A stretch of DNA of 64,000 nt from Elusimicrobiota bacterium (GTDB lineage Bacteria > Elusimicrobiota > Elusimicrobia > Elusimicrobiales > UBA9959). The stretch is from positions 124,001-188,000 of the forward strand of contig JAPLKI010000018.1 of assembly GCA_026388155.1 (NCBI GenBank). Reading direction: 5' to 3'. The notes under the pieces are model-generated. The model had not been told where the DNA came from, did no database searches, and saw only the letters and a program-made list of their open reading frames with translations. Made by a program: the position numbers and the translations under genes. Each line of letters begins with the position of its first letter. The first letter of the stretch is position 1. Of the stretch, positions 1 to 7,798 are shown piece by piece.

Positions 1-2
1 TG

Positions 3-152
3 CTGGCAAGCGAAGCGGACTTTGAAAGTTACAAACTGCTTAATTCGCTCGGACGTAAGCCGGAAGCCGCGCTGGTTTTGAGGGATTGTGTTAAAAGAGC
101 TTCCCCTTCCTGGCCGGGGTTTTCCGCGGCCGCAAAAGAACTGGGCCGCTGA
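3..152 (+). CDS. C-terminal fragment of an unknown protein
   Basis: An open frame enters from the left edge and stops at 150-152, giving 49 residues rich in Ala, Leu, Lys and Arg. The pattern (SYKLLNSLGRKPEAALVLRDC) would suit a terminal TPR-like helical pair, but too little is visible to name the protein. The next gene starts 30 bp downstream on the same strand, so it may belong to the same operon. Confidence 0.45.
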   Translation: MASEADFESYKLLNSLGRKPEAALVLRDCVKRASPSWPGFSAAAKELGR

Positions 153-181
153 TTTTTTATATCATATGTTCTCGCTCATTT

Positions 182-856
182 ATGCTGTCACGGAATATTA
201 TACTCGGCGCGTTTCTGGCGGTTTTAGCCGGCTGTTCAACCGATTACGCCGGGTTGCGCCGCGGGAAAGATCTTTACCCGGACCTGGCGGCCCTGAAAGC
301 CGGCAATATTGAGGGCCGGGATTATTCCCGCGAGTTCTATAACCGCGGCTCTTCCGTGGCGGTGTTCGCTATACATGGCGGCGACATAGAACTTTTCACC
401 TCGCGCCTGGCCAGACGGATCGCGGACAGGGACCTGAACCTGTATATCTTTAACGGCTGGCTCGGGGAGGAAAGCGGCCGCCTGCATATAACCGCCGCGC
501 ATTTTGACGATCCCGAAGCTGTACGACTGGCCGCCGCGAGCGCCCTGGGGATCTCTGTTCACGCCCAGGCTGAGCCGGGCCGCCGGGTTTGCGTGGGCGG
601 CTCGAACAGGGAGGCGGCTGAAATTACCGTTTCAAGGCTTCGCGCCGCCGGTTTTTCAGCCGAGTTCCCCTGCGCGCGCAGCCCCGGAGTTTCGCCGCAA
701 AATATTGTGAACCGCGCCTCCAAAGGAGGGGTGCAGCTTGAAATAACCATGCCGCTCCTGAAAAGGCTTGAAAGTTCGCCCCTTGATTTATCAAAATTTA
801 CTGAGGCCGTAAGAAATGCGGTTTCGGACTATTTAACGCAAGGAGAAAAGCAATGA
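182..856 (+). CDS. Lipoprotein of the poly-gamma-glutamate hydrolase family
   Basis: A 224-residue protein with a lipoprotein signal peptide (lipobox LAGC, Cys18), so it is probably anchored in the periplasmic or outer membrane. The mature part resembles the poly-gamma-glutamate hydrolase family (PghP, PF05908), whose known members are zinc peptidases cutting gamma-glutamyl bonds. Visible features are AIHGGDIE (His65, Glu70), HITAAHFDDPEA (His102, His107) and SVHAQ (His127), typical family positions for metal and catalytic residues. No clear ribosome binding site precedes the ATG. The stop overlaps the carbamate kinase start (ATGA at 853), implying translational coupling. The substrate here is unknown; gamma-glutamyl peptides or capsule are inferences from the family. 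Confidence 0.75.
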   Translation: MLSRNIILGAFLAVLAGCSTDYAGLRRGKDLYPDLAALKAGNIEGRDYSREFYNRGSSVAVFAIHGGDIELFTSRLARRIADRDLNLYIFNGWLGEESGRLHITAAHFDDPEAVRLAAASALGISVHAQAEPGRRVCVGGSNREAAEITVSRLRAAGFSAEFPCARSPGVSPQNIVNRASKGGVQLEITMPLLKRLESSPLDLSKFTEAVRNAVSDYLTQGEKQ

Positions 857-1959
857 AGAAAATAAGAATTTTCGCTTTCGGCGGCAACGAGGTAGCCCCC
901 GTGGGCCTGAAAGATCCCAAAAGCGGGAAGGCCATAAATCCTGATATAGCCATGCAGTGGCAGCGCACGGCCGACACCTGCAAACTGGTAGCCGATATCT
1001 TCCAGCAGCACCCGGAAGATCTTTATGTGATGACGCACGGCAACGGCCCCCAGGTGGGCAATGTGCTGATGCGCGCGGAGCTGTGCCGCGACACCCTGCC
1101 GCCCCTGCCGCTGGATGTCTGCGTTGCCGACACCCAGGGCGCCATGGCCTACATGCTGGGCCAGCTCAACAATGAGCTGAACATACGCGGCATAGACAAT
1201 ATTCTCGCCGGTATCGTTACCCAGGTGGTGGTGGATAAAGACGATCCCGACTTTAAGAGCCCCTCCAAATATATAGGCCCCTCCTACTCCCGCGAAGAGG
1301 CGGACCAGCGCGTAAAAGAGAACGGCTGGGTCATGAAGCTCTATAAGAAAGACGCCCAGGGCGCGGAAATATGGCGGCGCGTGGTGCCCTCGCCGGTGCC
1401 CACTGATATTGTTGAAATAGACGCCATAGAGGCGCTGCTTGCCAAGGGCATAGTGCCCGTTACGGTTGGGGGCGGCGGCATCCCCGTGCGGGAGGTTCTG
1501 CCGGAAGAAGAGGCCGGAAAAGAAGTTTATACCTGCAATTACGGCGTTAAATTCTCCAAGGCCGCCAGGGCGGGCTCAAAGCCGCTTAAAATGTATACCG
1601 GCGTGGAAGCAGTGATAGACAAAGATCTGGCCTCAGCGCTTTTGGGCGTGATGCTTATGAAACGCGCCAGGGCCCGCGGCGAAGAGGTGGAAGTAAGCCT
1701 CACTATTTTCACGGGGGAGGACGGCGCGAAGCTCAATTACCAGAAGCCCGATCAGCGGGACCTGCGCGTGATAAAGGTGTCGGAACTGGCAGCCATTTAC
1801 AACCAGGATCCTCCGCCCTTTCCCGCCGGCTCCATGGGCCCGAAGATCAAGGCCGTCATAGAGTTCGTTAAACACGGCGGCAGCGTGGCGTATATTTCAA
1901 GGACCGATCTCTTTGAGGAAACGCTTAAAGGCAGGGCAGGCACAACGGTACTGCCCTAA
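853..1959 (+). CDS. arcC: Carbamate kinase-like amino acid kinase
   Basis: A 368-residue cytoplasmic enzyme of the amino-acid kinase superfamily, matching carbamate kinase, which interconverts carbamoyl phosphate plus ADP with carbamate (NH3 and CO2) plus ATP. Diagnostic stretches are FGGNEVAP near the N-terminus, MTHGNGPQVGNVLMR, DTQGAMAYMLGQ, PSPVPTDIVEIDAI and IVPVTVGGGGIPV. It is about 50 residues longer than typical carbamate kinases (around 310), with the extra length in the middle and near GEDGAKLNYQKPDQRD, so a family variant with another phosphoryl acceptor is possible. The start is fixed by the ATGA overlap with the upstream hydrolase. No ornithine carbamoyltransferase or arginine deiminase gene is next to it. 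Confidence 0.85.
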   Translation: MKKIRIFAFGGNEVAPVGLKDPKSGKAINPDIAMQWQRTADTCKLVADIFQQHPEDLYVMTHGNGPQVGNVLMRAELCRDTLPPLPLDVCVADTQGAMAYMLGQLNNELNIRGIDNILAGIVTQVVVDKDDPDFKSPSKYIGPSYSREEADQRVKENGWVMKLYKKDAQGAEIWRRVVPSPVPTDIVEIDAIEALLAKGIVPVTVGGGGIPVREVLPEEEAGKEVYTCNYGVKFSKAARAGSKPLKMYTGVEAVIDKDLASALLGVMLMKRARARGEEVEVSLTIFTGEDGAKLNYQKPDQRDLRVIKVSELAAIYNQDPPPFPAGSMGPKIKAVIEFVKHGGSVAYISRTDLFEETLKGRAGTTVLP

Positions 1960-1972
1960 GGGCGCCGCGCCC

Positions 1973-2057
1973 GCCATAAGCCATAGGCCGTATGCCATAT
2001 GCTTTTTTAGGAAGTTCCTTATAGCTTATGGCCTCTGGCATATGGCTTATGGCATAT
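1973..2057. repeat. Intergenic inverted repeat of GCATATGGC/TTATGGC units
   Basis: Between the carbamate kinase and threonine synthase genes lies an imperfect inverted repeat. The left arm (1973-2001) is made of GCCATAAGCCATA-like units and the right arm (about 2033-2057) of GGCATATGGCTTATGG-like units, separated by an AT-rich loop. Transcribed, it would fold into a long hairpin. The same word family recurs near 60958-60978, which suggests a dispersed host palindrome rather than a gene-specific signal. It has no clean T-run for a terminator. Confidence 0.65.
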
Positions 2058-2079
2058 GTTTTAATATACCAAGGATGTT

Positions 2080-3318
2080 ATGAAGAAGATAAAGACTTTA
2101 CAATGCATCAACTGCGGTAAGGACCACGCGCAGGACGAGGTGAAATATACATGCTCGGCATGCGGCGGGAACCTGCAGGTGCTTTACGACTACAACCTCA
2201 TAAAAAAGCGGCTTAATTGCGACGTGCTCAAAGAAAATCACGACAGGACCATGTGGCGGTATATGGACCTGCTGCCGCTGGCCGGCTTTAAAAATATCCC
2301 GCCCGTGCAGGTGGGCTGGACGCCGCTCTATAAAGCCGAGCGCCTGGGCGCCGAGGTCGGGGTGTCGAACCTGTATATTAAGGATGACGGGCGCAACCCA
2401 AGCGCCTCTTTCAAGGACCGGGCCAGCGCCGTGGTAGTGGCCAAGGCGCGAGAGCTGAAAGAAAAAGTCATAATCACCGCTTCCACCGGCAATGCGGCAT
2501 CCTCCCTTGCCTGCCTGACCGGCAGCCTGGACCTGAAAACGATCATCTTTGTGCCTGAAACCGCCCCCGTGGCCAAAGTGGCGCAGCTGCTTGTGTTCGG
2601 CGCGGTGGTCATTATGGTGAAAGGCACCTACGACGATGCTTTTGAGCTGTGCCTCAAGGCCTCGCTGGAATACGGCTGGTATAACCGCAGCACCGGCGTA
2701 AACCCATACACCCGCGAAGGGAAAAAGACCTGCGCCTTTGAGATCTGCGAACAGCTTAAATGGGAAACCCCCGACAAGGTTTTTGTTTCAGCGGGGGACG
2801 GCAATATTATAAGCGGCATGTGGAAAGGTTTTGTGGAATTCCACCGGCTGGGCATAATAGACAGGCTCCCGCAGATGATAGCCGTGCAGGCGGAAAAATC
2901 CGACGCCATAAAACGCGCTTTTGAGTCCGGCGGCGAAATTCAGGCCGTGTCCGGGGCTACCATAGCCGACAGCATTTCGGTAAGCATGCCGCGCGACGGG
3001 CTGGCCGCCATTATGGCCATAAAAGACTCCGGAGGCTTTGCGGTTTCAGTTACCGACGCGGAAATACTTGAAGCCATCCCGCAGATAGCCAGGGGTTCAA
3101 ATGTGTTCGCGGAACCGGCCGCCGCCGCCTCTTTCGCCGGTCTTAAAAAAGCGGCCGCCGCCGGCCTGGTGAAAGACAGCGAATCCGCGGTGGTCCTGAT
3201 AAGCGGCAACGGCCTGAAAGACATACAGAGCGCCATGAAATCAGTGGGCAAGCCCTTTGTTATCAAGCCGGATATAGGCGAGCTTAAAAAACTTGTGGCG
3301 GACAATAAGCTGGCGTAG
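2080..3318 (+). CDS. thrC: Threonine synthase
   Basis: A 412-residue cytoplasmic PLP enzyme of fold type II that converts O-phosphohomoserine to threonine. The N-terminus carries a zinc-ribbon-like pair of CxxC motifs (Cys9/Cys12 and Cys25/Cys28), common in long archaeal-type threonine synthases. The PLP lysine is Lys112 in GRNPSASFKDR, and the phosphate-binding region is ITASTGNAASS. GDGNIISGMWKG and SGNGLKD follow in the expected order. The ATG is preceded by AAGGATGTT as ribosome binding site. It stands alone between two palindrome-containing spacers and is probably its own transcription unit. Confidence 0.92.
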   Translation: MKKIKTLQCINCGKDHAQDEVKYTCSACGGNLQVLYDYNLIKKRLNCDVLKENHDRTMWRYMDLLPLAGFKNIPPVQVGWTPLYKAERLGAEVGVSNLYIKDDGRNPSASFKDRASAVVVAKARELKEKVIITASTGNAASSLACLTGSLDLKTIIFVPETAPVAKVAQLLVFGAVVIMVKGTYDDAFELCLKASLEYGWYNRSTGVNPYTREGKKTCAFEICEQLKWETPDKVFVSAGDGNIISGMWKGFVEFHRLGIIDRLPQMIAVQAEKSDAIKRAFESGGEIQAVSGATIADSISVSMPRDGLAAIMAIKDSGGFAVSVTDAEILEAIPQIARGSNVFAEPAAAASFAGLKKAAAAGLVKDSESAVVLISGNGLKDIQSAMKSVGKPFVIKPDIGELKKLVADNKLA

Positions 3319-3322
3319 GAAT

Positions 3323-3424
3323 AGCGGATAGGGGCGAGGGTATAGGGGTTAGGGAAGGTATTCCTTAACTACACTTTCTTTTATCCTAAACGCTAACCCC
3401 CATCCCCTGCTGTATACCCCCTGG
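3323..3424. repeat. Intergenic inverted repeat rich in GGGGTTAGGG/CCCTAACCCC words
   Basis: Downstream of thrC, a G-rich arm (3323-3358, with GGATAGGGG and GGGGTTAGGG) faces a C-rich arm (about 3388-3424, with CTAACCCCCAT and GTATACCCCC). More C-rich copies follow to about 3443. The arms are imperfect, with a loop of about 35 bp. A related word (GGATAGAGGCGAGCGGC...GGTTTAGGGAAGGGG) lies at 63555-63592, so this is probably a second dispersed intergenic repeat of the host. Confidence 0.55.
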
Positions 3425-3538
3425 CCTCTAATCCCTAGCCCCTGCCGTTTATAGGCCTTTCGGGTATTTTATCCGGGCCCAAAGACTTCAAAAACCTTCC
3501 CTTTTGCCCCTTAAAATAGCTGTCGCGGCCTGCTAAAG

Positions 3539-3544
3539 TATAAT
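3539..3544 (+). promoter_or_regulatory. Candidate -10 box for the exported protein gene at 3590
   Basis: TATAAT lies 45 bp upstream of the ATG at 3590, with a strong GGAG ribosome binding site at 3576-3579. I see no convincing -35 hexamer at 16-18 bp, so the promoter is only tentative. Confidence 0.4.
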
Positions 3545-3589
3545 GTGGGGCGTATCTACTTAAACCAAAAACGAATGGAGGCATAAAAA

Positions 3590-4600
3590 ATGAGCAAGCT
3601 CATTAGCGCACTCGTCTGCCTGGGTTTTGCGGCCAATGCAGGCGCTGAAGTAAATTTTGACCAGGGAGTGGATGTCAAGGCTGCCATACAGCAGGCCGTC
3701 AATATTGATGTTCCCGGCAAGTGGGGGAATGATTTTTATCATGGCAATTATCCTTATCCCGGCCCCTCGCCGCATCATGTAAGCTACTCGCGCGATTGTC
3801 ATACCTTTTCCTTTGGGCCCAACAATTCCGGCATGCTGTCGGAACTGGTCCGTATGGAAAGCATTGAATATGTGGAGGAATGTTATTATGTGCCGGACCC
3901 TCCTCCGGTCAATCCCAACGGCCCCGGCAATCATCCCGGCGGTCCCGGTGGTCCCGGCGGCCCTGGCGGTCCTGGCCATCATGGCAGGGATCAGGCTGTT
4001 ACCAAGGGTATGGAATGCCATGAGCGGCCCGGCGGTTCTATACAGCGCACAGCGCAGCTTTCCATGGCGCCGCGCCAGCTGTTTCCGTGGGAAACCGATT
4101 CCTTTGAGGTTTGTATCGAGGGACCTTCGGTGGACATACGGACGCTGTCGGCGGCTTATAACTACAACATAAACCGCACCGGCGAATATGACGTGCGCTA
4201 CGAGCTGACGCCTATCAATAAAGTGGCCACCAGCCCCGACAAAAACGGCCTTTCCGCGGGCGGACTTTCATATGCCGACGGCAAATTCACCTTCAGGGTG
4301 AACGATATCTGGGCCGCGCAATATGCCGGAGAAAAAGTAGCCGTAAACGTGGAGCTTTACAAAGACGGCTTCTGGTTCTTTGACGCCTTCAAAGGAAAGA
4401 AAGGGTTCACCTTTGACGCCGCGGCCGGCTATGAGATGGTATTCGCCGAGAGCGAGCTGGACACCTCCAAAGCCGTGATGACTCCGGACTCCCGCGGAGG
4501 CTCGAAGTATTTCATTAAGTGGAGCTTCAGTCGTGTGGGAACCATCTCCACCGGTGAATTCATAAGTAAGGGCGCCACTGATAAAATACAAGTGAATTGA
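3590..4600 (+). CDS. Exported protein with a Gly/Pro-rich linker, function unknown
   Basis: A 336-residue protein with an N-terminal signal peptide (MSKLISALVCLGFAANAGA, cleavage probably after AGA). Residues about 30-100 form a small N-terminal region with Cys69 and paired Cys residues. A proline/glycine-rich linker with repeated GGP triplets and a His-rich end follows at about 107-135. The C-terminal part of about 190 residues looks beta-rich. It is therefore probably periplasmic or surface-exposed. I do not recognise the family. The start is supported by GGAG 10 bp upstream, and two hairpins follow the stop. Confidence 0.75.
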   Translation: MSKLISALVCLGFAANAGAEVNFDQGVDVKAAIQQAVNIDVPGKWGNDFYHGNYPYPGPSPHHVSYSRDCHTFSFGPNNSGMLSELVRMESIEYVEECYYVPDPPPVNPNGPGNHPGGPGGPGGPGGPGHHGRDQAVTKGMECHERPGGSIQRTAQLSMAPRQLFPWETDSFEVCIEGPSVDIRTLSAAYNYNINRTGEYDVRYELTPINKVATSPDKNGLSAGGLSYADGKFTFRVNDIWAAQYAGEKVAVNVELYKDGFWFFDAFKGKKGFTFDAAAGYEMVFAESELDTSKAVMTPDSRGGSKYFIKWSFSRVGTISTGEFISKGATDKIQVN

Positions 4601-4612
4601 AGGTTTTGTAAA

Positions 4613-4648
4613 CCCCGCACTTTGGCCCATTTTGGAAAAAGTGCGGGG
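4613..4648. terminator. Hairpin after the exported protein gene
   Basis: CCCCGCACTTT (4613-4623) pairs with AAAGTGCGGGG (4638-4648) over a 14-nt loop. There is no T-run directly after it, but a second hairpin with a T-run follows within 10 bp, so the two probably act together. Confidence 0.6.
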
Positions 4649-4657
4649 TAAATAAAT

Positions 4658-4695
4658 TCTCCGCGTCCGCTTAAGGCTGGCGCGGAGAGTTTTTT
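4658..4695 (+). terminator. Rho-independent terminator
   Basis: TCTCCGCG (4658-4665) pairs with CGCGGAGA (4681-4688), followed by a run of T at 4690-4695. This is a good intrinsic terminator for the gene ending at 4600. Confidence 0.75.
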
Positions 4696-4800
4696 GTTCA
4701 GGGCTTGCCCATGGCCGGCCAGTGCCCATTCTAACCCTTGAAAGAGTCAAAAAAAAATCCGACAATGATGTGAAGGACAAACTCTTTTGGAAAAAAACGC

Positions 4801-4830
4801 TTGACTTTAAAAAAACCAAACTGCTATTAT
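4801..4830 (+). promoter_or_regulatory. Sigma70-type promoter for the small exported protein
   Basis: TTGACT at 4801-4806 and TATTAT at 4825-4830 are separated by 18 bp. Transcription would start near 4837, upstream of a GGAGG at 4852-4856 and the ATG at 4870. The sequence around it is AT-rich, as expected for a promoter. Confidence 0.7.
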
Positions 4831-4869
4831 TTTTTTCGCACAGATTATGATGGAGGAAAAATTAATAAT

Positions 4870-5265
4870 ATGAAAACCAACCTTATTGTAGCGGCCGTAC
4901 TGTTGATGTCGGTCGCGGCTATGGCGCAGACTGCGCCGGCCAAACCGGCGGCAGCGGCGCCCACTAAAGAGATGACCGCTCAGCACGCGGCGATCAAGAC
5001 CGCGAGGGAACAGATGCGGCTGCATCGTACCACCTTTATAGCGGACAGGAAAGCCGCCAAAGCGGCCTGTCAGACTGCGGGCGCGGCCTGCGACGCGGCC
5101 AAGGCGAAGCTTGAGACCGACAAGAAAACCATGAAGGCCGACCAGGACAGTCTCAGGCAGTCGTTTGAGGCGCTCCGTGCCGCCCAGCAGGCAGCACGCC
5201 CGGCGCAAGCCAAGCCAGCTCCTGCAGCCGCGCCTGCCGCTCAGCAGGCCCCGGCAAAAAAGTAA
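4870..5265 (+). CDS. Small exported Ala/Lys-rich coiled-coil protein
   Basis: A 131-residue protein with a clear signal peptide (MKTNLIVAAVLLMSVAAMAQ). The mature protein has an Ala/Pro-rich segment, then about 75 residues rich in Ala, Lys, Gln and Arg with heptad-like spacing that should form a helical hairpin or coiled coil. Two Cys pairs are near CQTAGAACDAA. It ends in a Pro/Ala/Lys tail. I chose this ATG because it begins the signal peptide and has GGAGG 13 bp upstream; an in-frame upstream extension would start inside the promoter. It may be a periplasmic or envelope-associated small protein. No specific function can be read from the sequence. Confidence 0.75.
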   Translation: MKTNLIVAAVLLMSVAAMAQTAPAKPAAAAPTKEMTAQHAAIKTAREQMRLHRTTFIADRKAAKAACQTAGAACDAAKAKLETDKKTMKADQDSLRQSFEALRAAQQAARPAQAKPAPAAAPAAQQAPAKK

Positions 5266-5352
5266 GCAGCGCTGCCAGCAATCTTTTCCGCGGACGGCCT
5301 GTGCCGTAAAGCGTTTATATGCTCCGCGGCAGATCAAGTGTCTTTAGGAACG

Positions 5353-5413
5353 GTTGCCTGCCTGTTCGGCAGGCAGGCAACAAACAACTCGCGCCGGCGG
5401 CTTAGCCGCCGGC
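5353..5413. repeat. Two perfect hairpins before the giant gene
   Basis: GTTGCCTGCCTG (5353-5364) is complementary to CAGGCAGGCAAC (5370-5381), and GCCGGCGGC (5393-5401) to GCCGCCGGC (5405-5413). Neither is followed by a T-run. They lie just upstream of the start at 5427 and may be leader structures or dispersed palindromes. Confidence 0.55.
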
Positions 5414-5426
5414 ATTCTCTGACAGG

Positions 5427-7715
5427 ATGACAGGTTCGATCCAACTGCGCATGCTATCACTGAAGACATATACTCATATCGGACGCAGTTTTGCCGCGGC
5501 GGGGCTGTGCATTGCCGCACAGCTTCTGGCGGGAGTTTCCGCTGCCACGCCACTGCCAACGTGGCCCCTATGCGGCGGGCCCGTTCCTTGCTATGTCAAT
5601 TCCGGCGGATATTCCACCATCCAGTCGGCGGTTGACGCTCTGCCCGCCTCCATTGATTACTCGGCTCATATCTATTTAGGCGACGAGACAGGCGACCCGG
5701 TCTATAATGAGACAGTCACGGTCGCCGGCAAAGAGATAACAGGCGCCGGCAGCATCACCATCGCGGCCAACCCGGCCAGGGCCTCCAATCTCGCCTATCC
5801 CACGGTCACCGGCGGGTTTCTTATTAAGACTCCAGCCGTCACCCTTTCCCATATCCGGATCTCCCCCACCGATGCCATTACTTACGGAGTGATGGTCTCA
5901 TCGCCCTTTGTGACCCTCTCATATGTGACCATTAACGACCCCAACGGTTACTATATAAATGAAGAAGACGGCGGGGCGGGCGTCTATTTTGGCGCACAGA
6001 GCGGCTCAAACACGCTTACCAATTGTACTATACGGACAGGCGGCGCCGACGCTATCTCGGACCAGGGCTTTGGCTATAATGCCATCACCGGCCACGGCAA
6101 TAACTACACCTATCCTTGGAATCATATCTATGATATCTATGCCGGCAACGACGGCATCGTCATTGGCGCCGCCAGTTCCGGTAATACCATCACCGCCATG
6201 TCAATCCAGTCGTCAGGAGACGGAGTCGGAATACGGGATTCTGGCGCCGGCGGCAATACCATTACCGGCAACGGAAACCCGTACAATTACGGGTATGGAA
6301 CTGATAACGGGGTTTACGACATACTCTCCAGCAGCGACGGCATCGTTCTCAGCGGCGCCAGCCAGGGCAATACTATTAATTATATTACTATCCGAGCGTA
6401 CGGAGCCGGAATCCGGGACTTCGGCGGCGGCGGCAATCACATCCTCGGCAACGATTCTTCCGGCAATAATTACTATTATCATACCTACGACATCTACTCG
6501 TACGGCGGCGACGGTATATCTATCAGCGGGGGCAGCTACAACAACACCATCAGCAGCGTCATTATTTCGGCGGCCGGCGCCGGAATTCGTGATTCTGGCG
6601 GCGGCAGCAATGTTATCACCGGTAATGGCAGCCGCCCCAACTACGATGTTTACGATATTTTTTCCAACGGCGATGGCGTTGTTATCAGCGGCGCCAGCCA
6701 CAACAATACCATTAACAATATCACTATTGAGGCGCATGCCGACGGAATCCGTGATTCGGGCTACGGCGGCAACCACATCAATGGCAACACCCCCTATTCT
6801 TATTACCGCAACATCTCCACCAGGTACGGTAACGGCATAGTGATAAGCAGTTCCAGCGCGAATAATTACATCAGCAGCATGTCTGTTTTCGGCAACTCCA
6901 ACGGGATATGGGATTCCGGCCGGGGGGACACTATTACCCTTAGTGATATTGCCGGCGACTCCGACGGCGTGCATTTTGACGAATACTCAAGCAGCGACAG
7001 CTTGATCTTAAACACTAGCATCTTTGGCTACGGCCGCGGTTTTTACTCCGACGGCCACTATAACAGCGCCACGTTACGTAGTGGTGGTAATATCAGAGGT
7101 TATCAGACAGCCGGTGTCTTCTTTGACCGGCATGGCGTGGGAAACAGCCTGAGCGGGGGGGGCAGCGCTTATTCCGACTATGGCAGCGGGGCGCTTTTCT
7201 ATGGTGACACGGGCAGTTCGGCCGACGGCGTTTCCTTCTCCGGCCTGCGCGCTGTTGAGATAGCCGGCGCAAGCAGCACCACCATTACAAACAGCAATTT
7301 ATCTACGGATTATGAAGCTGGGTTCGGGCTTTATGCCGTAAACAGCGACAGCCTGACCTTCTCGGGCAATAGCGTAACAGGCGGCGTGGACGGTTTGGGC
7401 GTGTGGCTTGAGTACCGCAAGGCGCTCGCGATTACCATGACTAATAACAGTGTCAGCGGCTCTGACACGGGCATGGTTATCTATTCCTCCCAGCCCTATG
7501 CTTCGGTCTTTAACATTTCCGATCTGCGCTTTAATGATTCCATGCCCGCCATGGCTACCGCAATTGATTTCTGGGGCAGCCAGGTGTTGACGGCTGCCTT
7601 TGAGGATGTAGAGTTCAACAGCGCTAATATCCTCTATAACGTCATTGCCTATTATAACGTATCAGGCAGTTTGAGAAAAAGTATCAGGTGGTTTGAGAAA
7701 AACATAGGCCTTTAG
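5427..7715 (+). CDS. 5' part of giant beta-helix surface protein, interrupted by the prophage
   Basis: The open frame gives 762 residues, of which the first 742 are host-encoded; the last 20 come from the prophage end. A signal peptide begins at Met1 or Met9 (MLSLKTYTHIGRSFAAAGLCIAAQLLAGVSA). It is followed by a pectin-lyase-like right-handed beta-helix with many short rungs of the type GNTI...GDGIVISGASxNNTI. The host part ends at NVIAY, and the sequence resumes exactly in frame at PALQAGS at position 40268. Homologous junctions elsewhere in the same protein (NVDAYPALQEGS near 48550) confirm this. As it stands the product lacks the C-terminal sorting domain, so it would not be attached by that route. 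The start codon choice is uncertain because no strong ribosome binding site is visible. Confidence 0.85.
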   Translation: MTGSIQLRMLSLKTYTHIGRSFAAAGLCIAAQLLAGVSAATPLPTWPLCGGPVPCYVNSGGYSTIQSAVDALPASIDYSAHIYLGDETGDPVYNETVTVAGKEITGAGSITIAANPARASNLAYPTVTGGFLIKTPAVTLSHIRISPTDAITYGVMVSSPFVTLSYVTINDPNGYYINEEDGGAGVYFGAQSGSNTLTNCTIRTGGADAISDQGFGYNAITGHGNNYTYPWNHIYDIYAGNDGIVIGAASSGNTITAMSIQSSGDGVGIRDSGAGGNTITGNGNPYNYGYGTDNGVYDILSSSDGIVLSGASQGNTINYITIRAYGAGIRDFGGGGNHILGNDSSGNNYYYHTYDIYSYGGDGISISGGSYNNTISSVIISAAGAGIRDSGGGSNVITGNGSRPNYDVYDIFSNGDGVVISGASHNNTINNITIEAHADGIRDSGYGGNHINGNTPYSYYRNISTRYGNGIVISSSSANNYISSMSVFGNSNGIWDSGRGDTITLSDIAGDSDGVHFDEYSSSDSLILNTSIFGYGRGFYSDGHYNSATLRSGGNIRGYQTAGVFFDRHGVGNSLSGGGSAYSDYGSGALFYGDTGSSADGVSFSGLRAVEIAGASSTTITNSNLSTDYEAGFGLYAVNSDSLTFSGNSVTGGVDGLGVWLEYRKALAITMTNNSVSGSDTGMVIYSSQPYASVFNISDLRFNDSMPAMATAIDFWGSQVLTAAFEDVEFNSANILYNVIAYYNVSGSLRKSIRWFEKNIGL
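7648..7652. repeat. Left copy of 5-bp target-site duplication
   Basis: CCTAT here and at 40263-40267 flank the prophage. The neighbouring bases differ (G/T here, A/C on the right), so the duplication is exactly 5 bp, the length made by Mu-type transposition. Confidence 0.9.
7660..7702 (+). other. Left-end transposase binding sites L1 and L2
   Basis: Two direct copies of a site start 22 bp apart: TATCAGGCAGTTTGAGAAA at 7660-7678 and TATCAGGTGGTTTGAGAAA at 7682-7700. The outer copy begins 7 bp from the element end. Inverted copies occur at the right end with the same 7-bp offset. By analogy with Mu attL/attR these should be bound by the DDE transposase. Confidence 0.8.
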
Positions 7716-7742
7716 ACCTATATTTAAGCAAAATTGGTGGCC

Positions 7743-7751
7743 TGTGGATAA
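7743..7751 (-). promoter_or_regulatory. Consensus DnaA box near the left end
   Basis: TGTGGATAA on the plus strand is the complement of the consensus DnaA box TTATCCACA. It lies inside CCTGTGGATAACT, a 13-bp word repeated in the same orientation near the right end at 39944-39956. Confidence 0.5.
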
Positions 7752-7798
7752 CTTTTCTCTTTCGGCCTAAATTTTGGGGCTAAAAAACTGGGATATTT

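Noticed and set aside
6213-6974. Long minus-strand frame inside the giant gene
   Set aside because: It lies antisense to the beta-helix repeats; the Gly/Ala/Val-rich text comes from the regular codon pattern of the plus-strand protein. Several similar antisense frames occur across 40812-48667.
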